A program made the position numbers and the translations under genes. The notes beneath the pieces are model-generated. The model made no database searches. It was not told the origin of the DNA and was given only the letters and a program-made list of their open reading frames with translations. Positions 16,419-24,360 of a stretch of 60,276 bases of DNA are shown here, one piece after another. Source of the DNA: Burkholderiales bacterium (GTDB lineage: Bacteria > Pseudomonadota > Gammaproteobacteria > Burkholderiales > Burkholderiaceae_D); assembly GCA_026399895.1 (NCBI GenBank), contig JAPLQC010000053.1:34842-95117 (forward strand), written 5' to 3'. Each line of letters starts with the position of its first letter. Positions within the stretch are counted from its first letter, which is position 1.

Positions 16419-17297
16419 ATGAACCTCGATCAAAGCCTGTTGGTTAAGTCCTCAAACTCATCCATTCCTAAACTTATAAGCCTGCCCGGCACGTCTGTTC
16501 CGAGTACAGTGAATGACAAACGTATCTTGCGAGCTCACATAGCACGGCGCTATATCTCTGGCATTGGTATTGAGATCGGCGCTTTGGGTACTCCACTTGA
16601 TTTACCCCCAAGTGCCCAAGCAATATATGTTGACCGGTTGAGCCTTGAAGACCTTCGTAATGAATATCCGGAATTGGCACACCGTGAGCTACGGTCACCC
16701 GATGTAATCGATGATGGTGAAATGCTTCACAAGTTCGATGAAGGCAGTCTCGACTTCATCATAGCGAACCATGTGCTTGAACACTGCGAAAACCTTCTAG
16801 GTACGCTGGCTGTACATGCAAGCAAGCTAAGAAAAGGTGGGCGGCTGTTTTATGCGGTGCCTAACCGCGACTTTACCTTTGATCGCCACCGGCAAGTCAC
16901 ACCGTTCGAGCATCTTGTGGAGGACTTCTTGGATGGTTCGGAGAAGCATCGGGCAGCGCACTATCTGGAATGGGCAACATTGGTAGAGGGCCTAAAAGGA
17001 GTAGATGCTCAAGCGCGTGCGGCTCAGCTACAACAGGCCAAGTACTCTATTCATTATCATGCTTGGGATGCAAAAGCACTAATGCGTACATTAGCTCTAG
17101 GTACGGAGTTCATTAACTTCCCAGGCTTCGTTGCCCATTTCGAGCTAAATTTGCATGAAATCATCGCGTGCTCATTCGCACAGATTAGTGTTGGCGCCGT
17201 ACCCTCAGACCTGAATAAAGCCTCGAACCCGCTCTGCAACCACCGGCAATGCTGCCGCCATTGGCTCACCATGCGGCACAACAACTGGCATCACTGA
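16419..17297 (+). CDS. SAM-dependent methyltransferase with altered C-terminus
   Basis: About 292 residues from the ATG at 16419 (an in-frame TTG at 16386 is possible). Conserved parts: GIGIEIGALGTPLDLPPSAQ with VDRL (motif I and acidic strand end), DFIIANHVLEHCENL, and RLFYAVPNRDFTFDRHRQVT; the rest resembles Methyltransf_11/12 proteins of glycan clusters. The last about 30 residues (after SVGAVPSDLNK) are Cys/His/Trp-rich and are read from sequence that also encodes the end of the convergent TPR-glycosyltransferase gene. The true C-terminus may therefore have been lost or replaced in a rearrangement. Confidence 0.7.
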   Translation: MNLDQSLLVKSSNSSIPKLISLPGTSVPSTVNDKRILRAHIARRYISGIGIEIGALGTPLDLPPSAQAIYVDRLSLEDLRNEYPELAHRELRSPDVIDDGEMLHKFDEGSLDFIIANHVLEHCENLLGTLAVHASKLRKGGRLFYAVPNRDFTFDRHRQVTPFEHLVEDFLDGSEKHRAAHYLEWATLVEGLKGVDAQARAAQLQQAKYSIHYHAWDAKALMRTLALGTEFINFPGFVAHFELNLHEIIACSFAQISVGAVPSDLNKASNPLCNHRQCCRHWLTMRHNNWHH

Positions 17298-18794
17298 CGG
17301 GAACCACGGGTAGGTATTTGTCTCCCCCAGCAAAACCCAGTTTTGGCGAGTCATGGAGATCGTCTGTGTGCCTACTGCTCCCGCTAATGGCACTACAGCT
17401 GAGGAAATCGATACGACCAGATCCAGATTTTTTATCAGTGAAGCGACACCACTGAAATCATTCATCAGATCTAGATCTTGCCAGCGTAGGATATGAATAC
17501 CAAGCTCACGCTCGATCTGCTGAATCTCCTCCTCGCACTCGCCATACTGCAAATTCACAAACAGTGCCCCAGGAATTGACAAAACACTGCGCCAATCCTC
17601 AAGCGCCGTGTATTTTTTGTTTCTAGTAGCTGATAGCTTATGACTGCGCCAGCAAATCCCGATCAGCTTTTTGTCTTTGAACTTGGCTAACCTATCTGCG
17701 AATTTCTCTACATCTGTAGGGTCAGGGTTAAGCAAGGGTGGCGCGTCGCGAAGAACGTCCACCGAGCTCATCAATAGTCGAGGCAGCGAGCCGATTGGAA
17801 GGTGATAACTAAAGTCGCTCATCGATTGTGACTCTGCCCTGACCCTAACTTCCGGCATCGACCTCGCAAATAGGTTCACCAGCCTGTGGTCACACTCAAG
17901 CACCAGATTGTTTCGAACCGATTGCGGTAACAAGGGTATGAGCGTAGCGAACCGGATTTCGTCACCAACGCCCTGCTCCCGCCAGATCATCAGCCGCTCG
18001 CCTGGAGAAAGACTCTGCCCGTCCCACATGGGCACCGAAAACTGTCGTTGCGGCCCGCGCGCTAGGGAAGCTGGAATTGCTGGCGAAAAGCCTTTTTCAT
18101 AAAGCGCCCAACCTTCCTTTATTCGCCCGCAGATCAGGTACTCGATTCCTAGTTGCAGCTCTAACATATCGGATTGGCGCTGATTTTTAGCGAAATCTCC
18201 AGCCTTTAAGTTTTCCAACTGCTGAATGGCTGATTGAACGTTTCCCGCCTGAGAAGCTTCCTTGGCAAGATTGAATCTTGCTAGGAATGAAGATGGATCC
18301 AACATCACACTCGTTTCAAAGGCGTGCTTTGCTTCTTCAAACATTCCCTTTTCCACGAGCGCAGAGCCAAGGTTATTGAAGGCCAGTGCAGAATCCGGGT
18401 ATTTGCTCACTGCGCGTAGGCAATTATTCAATTGAAGGTCGTTCTGACCCAGCTCTTGATATACCTCGCCTATGTTGTTCATGGCAGGCAGATAATCTGG
18501 ATCGAGCCCTAACGCATGCTCAAGAGCGCCTCGAGCCTCTTTGAATTTTTTCTGACGACTAAGGCATAACCCAAGATTAGTCCAAGGCTCAGGGTTATTT
18601 GGGGTTACCACCGTCCATTTGGCGAAAACTTTTTCTGCAAGGCCAAATAATCCGCGTGGGGCAAGAATTGCGCCAAGATAGGCAAGATCATCTAGCTGGC
18701 AAGTATCGGCTTCTAGAAAATCACTAAGCATCTCCTCGGCGTGCGATGGCTCAGCAGTTAGAATCGCGCGCATCCAATCTGGAGAAATTGCCAT
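17205..18794 (-). CDS. TPR-glycosyltransferase (paralogue 4, divergent)
   Basis: A 529-residue protein with the same layout as the three genes at 7416-12029: TPRs at about residues 40-220 (EPWTNLGLCLSRQKKFKEAR, PAMNNIGEVYQELGQNDLQL, LAFNNLGSALVEKGMFEEAK) and a GT-B-like half with IWREQGVGDEIRFATLIPLL, LIGICWRSHKLSAT, LFVNLQYGECEEE and SSAVVPLAGAVGTQTISM. The last motif has AGAVG where the others have AAALGKP, so it is a distinct subfamily. It lies directly downstream of flagellin 2, separated by that gene's terminator, and converges with a methyltransferase gene, overlapping it by 93 nt. Likely substrate: the second flagellin (inference). Confidence 0.8.
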   Translation of the reverse strand: MAISPDWMRAILTAEPSHAEEMLSDFLEADTCQLDDLAYLGAILAPRGLFGLAEKVFAKWTVVTPNNPEPWTNLGLCLSRQKKFKEARGALEHALGLDPDYLPAMNNIGEVYQELGQNDLQLNNCLRAVSKYPDSALAFNNLGSALVEKGMFEEAKHAFETSVMLDPSSFLARFNLAKEASQAGNVQSAIQQLENLKAGDFAKNQRQSDMLELQLGIEYLICGRIKEGWALYEKGFSPAIPASLARGPQRQFSVPMWDGQSLSPGERLMIWREQGVGDEIRFATLIPLLPQSVRNNLVLECDHRLVNLFARSMPEVRVRAESQSMSDFSYHLPIGSLPRLLMSSVDVLRDAPPLLNPDPTDVEKFADRLAKFKDKKLIGICWRSHKLSATRNKKYTALEDWRSVLSIPGALFVNLQYGECEEEIQQIERELGIHILRWQDLDLMNDFSGVASLIKNLDLVVSISSAVVPLAGAVGTQTISMTRQNWVLLGETNTYPWFPSVMPVVVPHGEPMAAALPVVAERVRGFIQV

Positions 18795-18860
18795 AACGAT
18801 TACTCACTCTCGGGTCAGTTCTGTTTCTGACTGAATTCTACCTCTGGACTTCTCTGGACG

Positions 18861-18890
18861 AAAAAAAGCCGGGGTATCGCTACCCCGGCT
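18861..18890 (-). terminator. Rho-independent terminator of flagellin 2
   Basis: On the minus strand the stem AGCCGGGGTA/TACCCCGGCT (10 bp, loop of 4) is followed directly by seven T (plus-strand A-run 18861-18867). It sits just past the flagellin stop at 18913 and before the TPR-glycosyltransferase start at 18794. Confidence 0.93.
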
Positions 18891-18912
18891 AATTTCTGAA
18901 AAGCGCTGCTGA

Positions 18913-20607
18913 TTATCTGAGCAGAGCCAGTACGCCTTGAGGCTGCTGGTTCGCCTGAGCAAGCATCGCGGTTGCAGCCTGCTGGATGATCTGCTGCTTC
19001 GCCAGCTCGGTTGTTTCCGTCGCGTAGTCGGTATCCAAGATACGGCTACGGGATGCTGACATATTCTGCAAGCCTTCCGACAGATTATTGACAATCACAT
19101 CCAAGCGGTTGTTCAGTGCGCCCGATAGTGCCTGGGCTCCCGATACCTGGTTGATCGCCGCATCCAGCGCTCTAATTGCATCGCTAGCACCTTGCTGAGT
19201 CGTGACGTTGATTTCCGAAACTTTGTCACCGATCGCACCGCCAAACGTACCGCGACGGAAGCCAAGTCTTTCAAAGTTTAAGACACCTTCGAAACCGCTC
19301 TCAACGCTAAATGCCTCATCCGACTCGAGCTTGACCGAGGAATAGAACGTCACTAAGGAAGTTGATCCATTAGTTTGAATTCCTGTGCCGGCTAGACCCA
19401 GATTTGCGATCGATGCATCACTTGCGCCGATCGTGATGTTTCGGCCATCAGCAGCGCGCAGCTCCAGTGCAGTACCGTAACGGCTGGCGGTAACACCTGT
19501 CTGACCCGATTTCTCATTGAACGAATCTACAACGGTATCGATATCACGTGTGTCGATAGTGAGGGTTGCGCCATTCAGAGTTACGGTCGCAGCAGTTACA
19601 CCACCAGCAGACCAAGTCGCGTTACCACGAATAACGTTAGCTTCGGCAGTTGCTTTAACGCCTGTCCGATCAGTCTGCTTGTTGATTGCTGCAGCAATTG
19701 CAATCGCACTCGCTGCTCGCTGGCTACCGGTTGTAGTGTTTGTGGTGGACTGGTAAGAAAACTGATCATCAGTTGCCACAGCCCCACCAATCGCAATACC
19801 GTTGATCACCAAGGTATCACCGTTCAACACACCTGCGACGTCTGCTACGGTATTGGTAGAAGCACCGCCAGTTCCTTCCTGAGTCGTTGCGCGCATTGCA
19901 GTACTGGTGCTAGCGGTACCACCTTCAAAGGTGCCAATCCGCAAGCCTGCCTTGGTGATGCCGTCAGTCCGACTCGTCGTCAGCACATCCTCTTTCGAGT
20001 CAAGTTTGATCGCGGAGCCATCCACGGAGTAGAGGTGGAACTTACTGACATAAGTAGACGCAGTTGCGAGACCGGATGCCGCTGCAGTCATGGTGCCGCC
20101 CAAAGTTAGCTCGATATTTCGACCATCTTTAGCGGTCAATACCACACCACCGTTATCGCTTTCCGTGTTAGTGGCAGTCACGCCGGTTGCGCCGGAGATA
20201 GCATTAATCGCGTCAACAGTCAGTTTACGGCTCAATGCTGTATCGGTCGTCGTGGTAACAGACGCGGTAGCGTAGCCGTTAATCGTAATCGCACCAGTAA
20301 CACCAGCACCAACCATTGCCGTACCCGATACGACGTTTTCTGCAACTTTAGCGGTAACGCCTGTGGATTCCGACATACGGTTGATCGCCGCTACCTTTGC
20401 GACTGCACTCGCAGCTTGTGAGGCTGTAGAGAGCTTGTCATCATCTGCATAGCTGACGCCAATTTGGATGCCATTGATCATCAAATCGCCATCAGCCAGC
20501 GCGCCCCGCTCTCCGACCGAACCGGAAAGGCTTGTCAGCGAAGGCTGAATATCCGAACCGATATGGTTTGCTCGTACCGAATCAAACGACATCTTGATTT
20601 TGTCCAT
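18913..20607 (-). CDS. Flagellin 2, C-terminal part (separated by frameshift)
   Basis: A 564-residue open frame holding the middle and C-terminal domains of a flagellin. After KIKMSFDSVRANHIGS come IN-motif modules (GDLMINGIQIGVSYADDD, VAKVAAINRMSESTGVTA; later GDTLVINGIAIGGAVATDD, IAIAAAINKQTDRTGVKA). The D0/D1 C-terminal end is present (NMSASRSRILDTDYATETTE to NQQPQGVLALLR). It lacks the N-terminal D0/D1 domain, which is in the preceding fragment in another frame. The in-frame ATG at 20607 has no ribosome site. Joined, the protein would have about 705 residues. The perfect promoter and terminator and the clean long frame favour a very recent mutation, a sequencing error or recoding over an old pseudogene. 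Confidence 0.85.
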   Translation of the reverse strand: MDKIKMSFDSVRANHIGSDIQPSLTSLSGSVGERGALADGDLMINGIQIGVSYADDDKLSTASQAASAVAKVAAINRMSESTGVTAKVAENVVSGTAMVGAGVTGAITINGYATASVTTTTDTALSRKLTVDAINAISGATGVTATNTESDNGGVVLTAKDGRNIELTLGGTMTAAASGLATASTYVSKFHLYSVDGSAIKLDSKEDVLTTSRTDGITKAGLRIGTFEGGTASTSTAMRATTQEGTGGASTNTVADVAGVLNGDTLVINGIAIGGAVATDDQFSYQSTTNTTTGSQRAASAIAIAAAINKQTDRTGVKATAEANVIRGNATWSAGGVTAATVTLNGATLTIDTRDIDTVVDSFNEKSGQTGVTASRYGTALELRAADGRNITIGASDASIANLGLAGTGIQTNGSTSLVTFYSSVKLESDEAFSVESGFEGVLNFERLGFRRGTFGGAIGDKVSEINVTTQQGASDAIRALDAAINQVSGAQALSGALNNRLDVIVNNLSEGLQNMSASRSRILDTDYATETTELAKQQIIQQAATAMLAQANQQPQGVLALLR

Positions 20608-21019
20608 CCAACAACTTGCAGTTGTTGAAGTTAGTCGTATCAGCGATGTGGTTGATCTCTTCTTTCAGCTGATCAACTTCCAGCTGGATCGACGAACGGT
20701 CGCTGGCGCTCACAGTGCCGCTGGCTGACTGAACAGCCAGTTCACGCATACGCTGCAAAACGTTGCCGACTTGGCCATATGCGCCTTCAGCGGTTTGGCT
20801 CATCGAGATTGCATCGTTCGAATTCTTGATCGCCATCTGGATACCGCGAACTTGCGCAGTCATACGGTTGCTGATAGACAGGCCAGCAGCATCGTCTTTG
20901 GCGGAGTTGATCCGCATACCAGTTGACAGGCGCTCCATCGAGCGCGACAGCTTCAGGTTGGAGGCACGCGAGGACTCTTGCGAAACCAGCGCGTTAAGGT
21001 TGGTGTTAATCACGGACAT
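20582..21019 (-). CDS. Flagellin 2, N-terminal part (ends at frameshift)
   Basis: A 145-residue open frame with a complete flagellin N-terminal domain: MSVINTNLNALVSQESSR, STGMRINSAKDDAAGLSIS, QTAEGAYGQVGNVLQRMREL and INHIADTTNFNNCKLLDG. After LLDG the frame runs into a stop within seven codons, while the next frame (+1) continues the flagellin from KIKMSFDSVRA. A net shift of one base (one extra base or two missing) at about 20590-20607 explains this. AAAGGAGAA precedes the ATG and a sigma-28 promoter lies at 21089-21115. Alone this fragment could not polymerise, because both terminal domains are needed for the D0 coiled coil. Confidence 0.88.
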   Translation of the reverse strand: MSVINTNLNALVSQESSRASNLKLSRSMERLSTGMRINSAKDDAAGLSISNRMTAQVRGIQMAIKNSNDAISMSQTAEGAYGQVGNVLQRMRELAVQSASGTVSASDRSSIQLEVDQLKEEINHIADTTNFNNCKLLDGQNQDVV

Positions 21020-21088
21020 GGTGGTTCTCCTTTAAGGGTCCAATGCGTTCTATTCAAAACCTGAGGAATTTATCCCTCACGGACTCAA

Positions 21089-21115
21089 TGATCGGCAGTA
21101 CTTTTTTAAACTTGA
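21089..21115 (-). promoter_or_regulatory. FliA (sigma-28) promoter of flagellin 2
   Basis: Minus-strand TCAAGTTT-N11-GCCGATCA, almost exactly the flagellar sigma-28 consensus. Transcription starts near 21082; the leader is about 60 nt and could form a small hairpin (21062-21079) at its 5' end. Confidence 0.92.
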
Positions 21116-21127
21116 GAGCTTTCGTGG

Positions 21128-21523
21128 TCAAACCGCCTGGTTGTGCAACATTCCCTTCAAATCGTCGATGCTGTGGGCGACTTTGATCACGACTTCATTA
21201 GGAATTTGGCGGATCACTTCACCGGACTCGCGGTTTTTGACCAGAATGACCGGCGTGGCTGCCTTGTCGTCAAAACTGAATTGCAGCGAACGCCCGCCAT
21301 CGCTCACCATTTTGTTGATGCGGTCGATCGCTTCCTGCAGGTTCTTGCGCATCACCTCGGGGTCGATTTGAATCTCCGCTTTTTTGGGCGGCGCGACGAC
21401 CGGGCGTTCTACTTGCTCAGCTTGGGTGGGTGCGGGCTGTGGAGCCTGCGCGACCTCGGCTACCGGCCTAGCCGCGACTGGCTGGACAGTAGTAGGGGTA
21501 CCTGGTTGTATGGTTAGCGCCAT
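21128..21523 (-). CDS. flaG: FlaG family protein
   Basis: A 131-residue protein. The first about 60 residues are Pro/Ala/Gln/Val-rich and disordered; the C-terminal FlaG domain has VMRKNLQEAIDRINKMVSDG, LQFSFDDKAATPVILVKNRE and SGEVIRQIPNEVVIKVAHSI. FlaG affects filament length in Pseudomonas, Vibrio and Campylobacter; the mechanism is not settled. AGAGGATG precedes the ATG. It has its own sigma-28 promoter and lies between the fliD and flagellin 2 genes, all on the minus strand. In an organism with oversized filament proteins a length modulator is of interest. Confidence 0.88.
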   Translation of the reverse strand: MALTIQPGTPTTVQPVAARPVAEVAQAPQPAPTQAEQVERPVVAPPKKAEIQIDPEVMRKNLQEAIDRINKMVSDGGRSLQFSFDDKAATPVILVKNRESGEVIRQIPNEVVIKVAHSIDDLKGMLHNQAV

Positions 21524-21577
21524 GATTTCATCCTCTCAGAACGGGAAAAGAGACGAAATGCACCCGTTCATATACGG

Positions 21578-21604
21578 GTATCGGCGGTGGGGCGGCAAAC
21601 TTTA
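21578..21604 (-). promoter_or_regulatory. FliA (sigma-28) promoter of flaG
   Basis: Minus-strand TAAAGTTT-N11-GCCGATAC, matching the E. coli-type sigma-28 consensus. The spacer is exactly 11 bp and the start would be near 21571, about 48 nt before the flaG ATG. Confidence 0.92.
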
Positions 21605-21699
21605 GCCGCCATGCGTAACGTGGGTATTACGCTGTTACGATCATTTGAAATTGGCAATGATGCGGTTGACGCTCATTTGTTTATAAGAGACTCATCTGT

Positions 21700-24087
21700 T
21701 TATTTGGTATACGCCGCCATCATCCCTTCAAAGGTCGACTTCAAGCTGGTCTTCTGCGCGTTGACGCTGCCGACTAAGCTCTCCATGGCTGCAAACTGCT
21801 GGTTATAACGCTGTAGCAGCGTTTCCATACGGCGTTGCAGTTTCTCCATATCTGCTTTGTATTTAGAGTTCTCGGTTTCGGCATTGGTGGTCTTGGATAC
21901 CAGCGGGCCATCATTGGCAAGCACCTGCGTCAGCCGACGCACGGTATCGCCGATCACCCCTGCGGGTTGGGTGCTTAATGCGCTGACGTTGCTCTGGTTG
22001 CCGGTGAGCGCTTTTACCAAATCGCCGTAATTATCTTTGAGTGCAGTGTCGAGCTTAGCTTCATCCAATGACAGCACGCCCTTCTGGTCGGTCTTGAAGC
22101 CCAAGTCCGCCATGCTGGTGATCGCCGTACCTGCGGTACTGGATTGGCCGAGGAACATGCTGCGCAGCTGCTGCCGAATCAGTTTTACTGTGCCGTCACC
22201 AACCAGGGTTTTACCGTAGGTCTCGAGTTCAGACTCAGGATCTGTCGTTTCCTTCACGATGTTATCCACATCGTTATAGGCCACCACAAGCGCTTTGAGC
22301 TTTTCTTTGATGGCGGAAGTATCTTGGGTGAGCACGACGCTGGCTGCGGTTGTGGTGGTCGACCTCAGTTCAATGGTCGAGCCGCCAATTACATCCGAAA
22401 GCGTATTTGACTTGCGCGTGTAGTTGATACCGTTGACGGATAGCTGCGCATCGCTGGCCTCGTTCTCGGCGCCGGTAGCGAAGTTCACCAAGCCAGTAGC
22501 TGAGTTGAGTGCAAATGTCTCTGAGGCGCCGGTGGCACCGGTCACCATAATCTTGAAAGGTGTACCCGGCGAGCCGTCGTTAATCAGCTCAGCTTTAACA
22601 CCACTATTGGCGTCGTTGATGGCTGCAACAATCCCTTCGGGGGAATCACCGTAGTTCTGGCGGGTGAGCGCCGCTTGGGTAATCTGCTTGCCGCTTTTCG
22701 AGCTGATGCTGATGCCTGAGCCGTTGGCAGCCACCACGATATCGTCGTTACGCTCGACAATACGCAAGCGCTTTTGTAAATCAGCAGCCAATGCCGCGAC
22801 GTTCGGCGCATCGGGTGCGGGAATAATTGTGCGCGTGGTCTCGCCGATTTTTACAGTGAACGACTTGAAATCGGTGATCTGCGGCGATGTACCAAAGCTG
22901 ATGTTTGAAATGCTGTTACCGGTGCCGGACGGAGTGCCCACGCTGGCGCCAGTATCAAGTTTGATCGTTGTTGACTGCGACAGCACCGGGTTAGTCAGCT
23001 TGCGCGCAGTATTCGTTGAAGAAAACTGCAGCGTGGTGCCGGATACGGATACGGTCAACTCATCGGTGCCATCTACCCCGCGTAGCTGCTTTTGTATATC
23101 TGCGGCCAAAGCGGTCAGGCTGGTATCTCCTGGCTGTGGCCGGAAGCTGAGTACTTTGCCGTCTACGGTCAGAGAGAAGTTCTTGAAATCAGTCGTCGAG
23201 GCCGCTGTACCAAAGCTCACGCCGGATAACGACGCCATGAAGGTCGGGAACGGCGGGTTCACTGGCGTGCCGTCATCCACACCGGCGGCGGCTGGGTCTG
23301 CAGTTAATGAAACCGCGGAAATCCGCTTGCTGAGATCTGTGCTGCTGATGACCAAGTTGCCGCTATCGACCGTCACGCTCAACGTGTTGTCATAGGCGCT
23401 TAACTGCGTGTTCAGATCTGCAGCCAGATCCGCGAGCGTCGCGCTGGCCGGGTTGGGGGTAAAGGTTTGGGCTACTCCAGCTACGGTTACCTTGAATTCA
23501 GTGAAGTCAGTCACTGCCGGCGTTGTGCCGAAGCTCGGCGCCTGTATACGTGCAATATGTACCGGCAGGTTGGTGGTGGTACCGGTCGATACCCCTGCCC
23601 GGCTGGAGCCTAGCGTCAGGTCGAAGGGTAAGCCGCCATTGATCGGTGTGGTCGCCGAGGCAAAGCCGGTACTGGAGATACTGCGCTGTGGCTTGGCCAG
23701 TGAGCTGATATTGATGCTGTAGCTGCCGGCAGTGGCCGCATTACTCGTCGTGATGTTGAGCGCGCTGGTATTACTGTTGGAAGCGGCGAGCGAGTTGTAG
23801 CTGGATTTATCTTTAAGCTCGGATAGTCGGGTCTTGAACTCATCCAACATGAACTTGACCGCAGCCAAGCCGCTGACCTTGTTATCGTTTCTGGCGATCT
23901 CCGCGTTGATCGCGTTTTCTTTGGGGATGCGCTCGGCATCGACCAAGTTCTGGGCAAGCGAAGCCACATCGACACCTGAGCCCGCGCTCAGCGATGTGAG
24001 AAGTCGTTGCGCAGCAGCCTTGTTCGCTGCCTGTATGTCGGCAGCGGTTGAGGTACCGCTGGTGCTGCTTACAGAGCTAGTGGCCAT
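21700..24087 (-). CDS. fliD: Filament cap protein FliD, enlarged with three internal repeats
   Basis: A 795-residue FliD (HAP2), against 450-500 in most species. The N-terminal D0/D1 part has SLSAGSGVDVASLAQNLVDA at about residues 32-51, and the C-terminal part has the coiled-coil end (MEKLQRRMETLLQRYNQQF, ending EGMMAAYTK). Between them three tandem repeats start at residues 185, 291 and 397 with SFGTTPAVTDF, SFGTAASTTDF and SFGTSPQITDF, an exact period of 106 residues. They add about 300 residues to the outer face of the cap. It caps the filament and folds flagellin outside the cell. The promoter is sigma-28; I see no clear ribosome site before the ATG. Confidence 0.93.
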   Translation of the reverse strand: MATSSVSSTSGTSTAADIQAANKAAAQRLLTSLSAGSGVDVASLAQNLVDAERIPKENAINAEIARNDNKVSGLAAVKFMLDEFKTRLSELKDKSSYNSLAASNSNTSALNITTSNAATAGSYSINISSLAKPQRSISSTGFASATTPINGGLPFDLTLGSSRAGVSTGTTTNLPVHIARIQAPSFGTTPAVTDFTEFKVTVAGVAQTFTPNPASATLADLAADLNTQLSAYDNTLSVTVDSGNLVISSTDLSKRISAVSLTADPAAAGVDDGTPVNPPFPTFMASLSGVSFGTAASTTDFKNFSLTVDGKVLSFRPQPGDTSLTALAADIQKQLRGVDGTDELTVSVSGTTLQFSSTNTARKLTNPVLSQSTTIKLDTGASVGTPSGTGNSISNISFGTSPQITDFKSFTVKIGETTRTIIPAPDAPNVAALAADLQKRLRIVERNDDIVVAANGSGISISSKSGKQITQAALTRQNYGDSPEGIVAAINDANSGVKAELINDGSPGTPFKIMVTGATGASETFALNSATGLVNFATGAENEASDAQLSVNGINYTRKSNTLSDVIGGSTIELRSTTTTAASVVLTQDTSAIKEKLKALVVAYNDVDNIVKETTDPESELETYGKTLVGDGTVKLIRQQLRSMFLGQSSTAGTAITSMADLGFKTDQKGVLSLDEAKLDTALKDNYGDLVKALTGNQSNVSALSTQPAGVIGDTVRRLTQVLANDGPLVSKTTNAETENSKYKADMEKLQRRMETLLQRYNQQFAAMESLVGSVNAQKTSLKSTFEGMMAAYTK

Positions 24088-24124
24088 GGCAGTTTTCGGC
24101 GCTTTGCCGCCGTATCAGTCATTA

Positions 24125-24151
24125 GAATCGGCGTGTGTTCAAAAAGCTTGA
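24125..24151 (-). promoter_or_regulatory. FliA (sigma-28) promoter of fliD
   Basis: Minus-strand TCAAGCTT-N11-GCCGATTC, close to the sigma-28 consensus. Transcription would start near 24118, about 30 nt upstream of the fliD ATG. Confidence 0.85.
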
Positions 24152-24202
24152 GTCAATTTTTCAAGGTGGTACTACTAAATTTAAGTATCTTGATTTTCCT
24201 GG

Positions 24203-24328
24203 ACTCCGGCCTTCGCCGGAGTGACGACCTTTAAACGACTTGAGTCTTACTAAACCCGGCCTTCGCCGGAGTGACGACTTTTAAACAACTTGAGCTTCTC
24301 CAATCGTCATGCCGGCGCAGGCCGGCAT
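24203..24328. repeat. REP-like palindromes between flgL and fliD
   Basis: Three GC-rich palindromes in an otherwise non-coding spacer: ACTCCGGC-CTTC-GCCGGAGT (24203-24222), a copy CCGGC-CTTC-GCCGG (24256-24269) within a direct repeat of about 40 bp at a 50-bp period, and ATGCCGGC-GCAG-GCCGGCAT (24309-24328). Sequences of this kind are dispersed intergenic elements in many proteobacteria. They lie at the end of the long flgB-L operon and may end its transcript or protect its 3' end (inference). Confidence 0.8.
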
Positions 24329-24360
24329 CCAGTATTTCCTCAAAACAGTACTTTCCTTAT

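Noticed and set aside
24229..24247. Extra sigma-28 -35-like element in the REP spacer
   Set aside because: TCAAGTCG/TTTAAA-like sequence has no GCCGATA half at 11 bp; it is part of the repeat unit.
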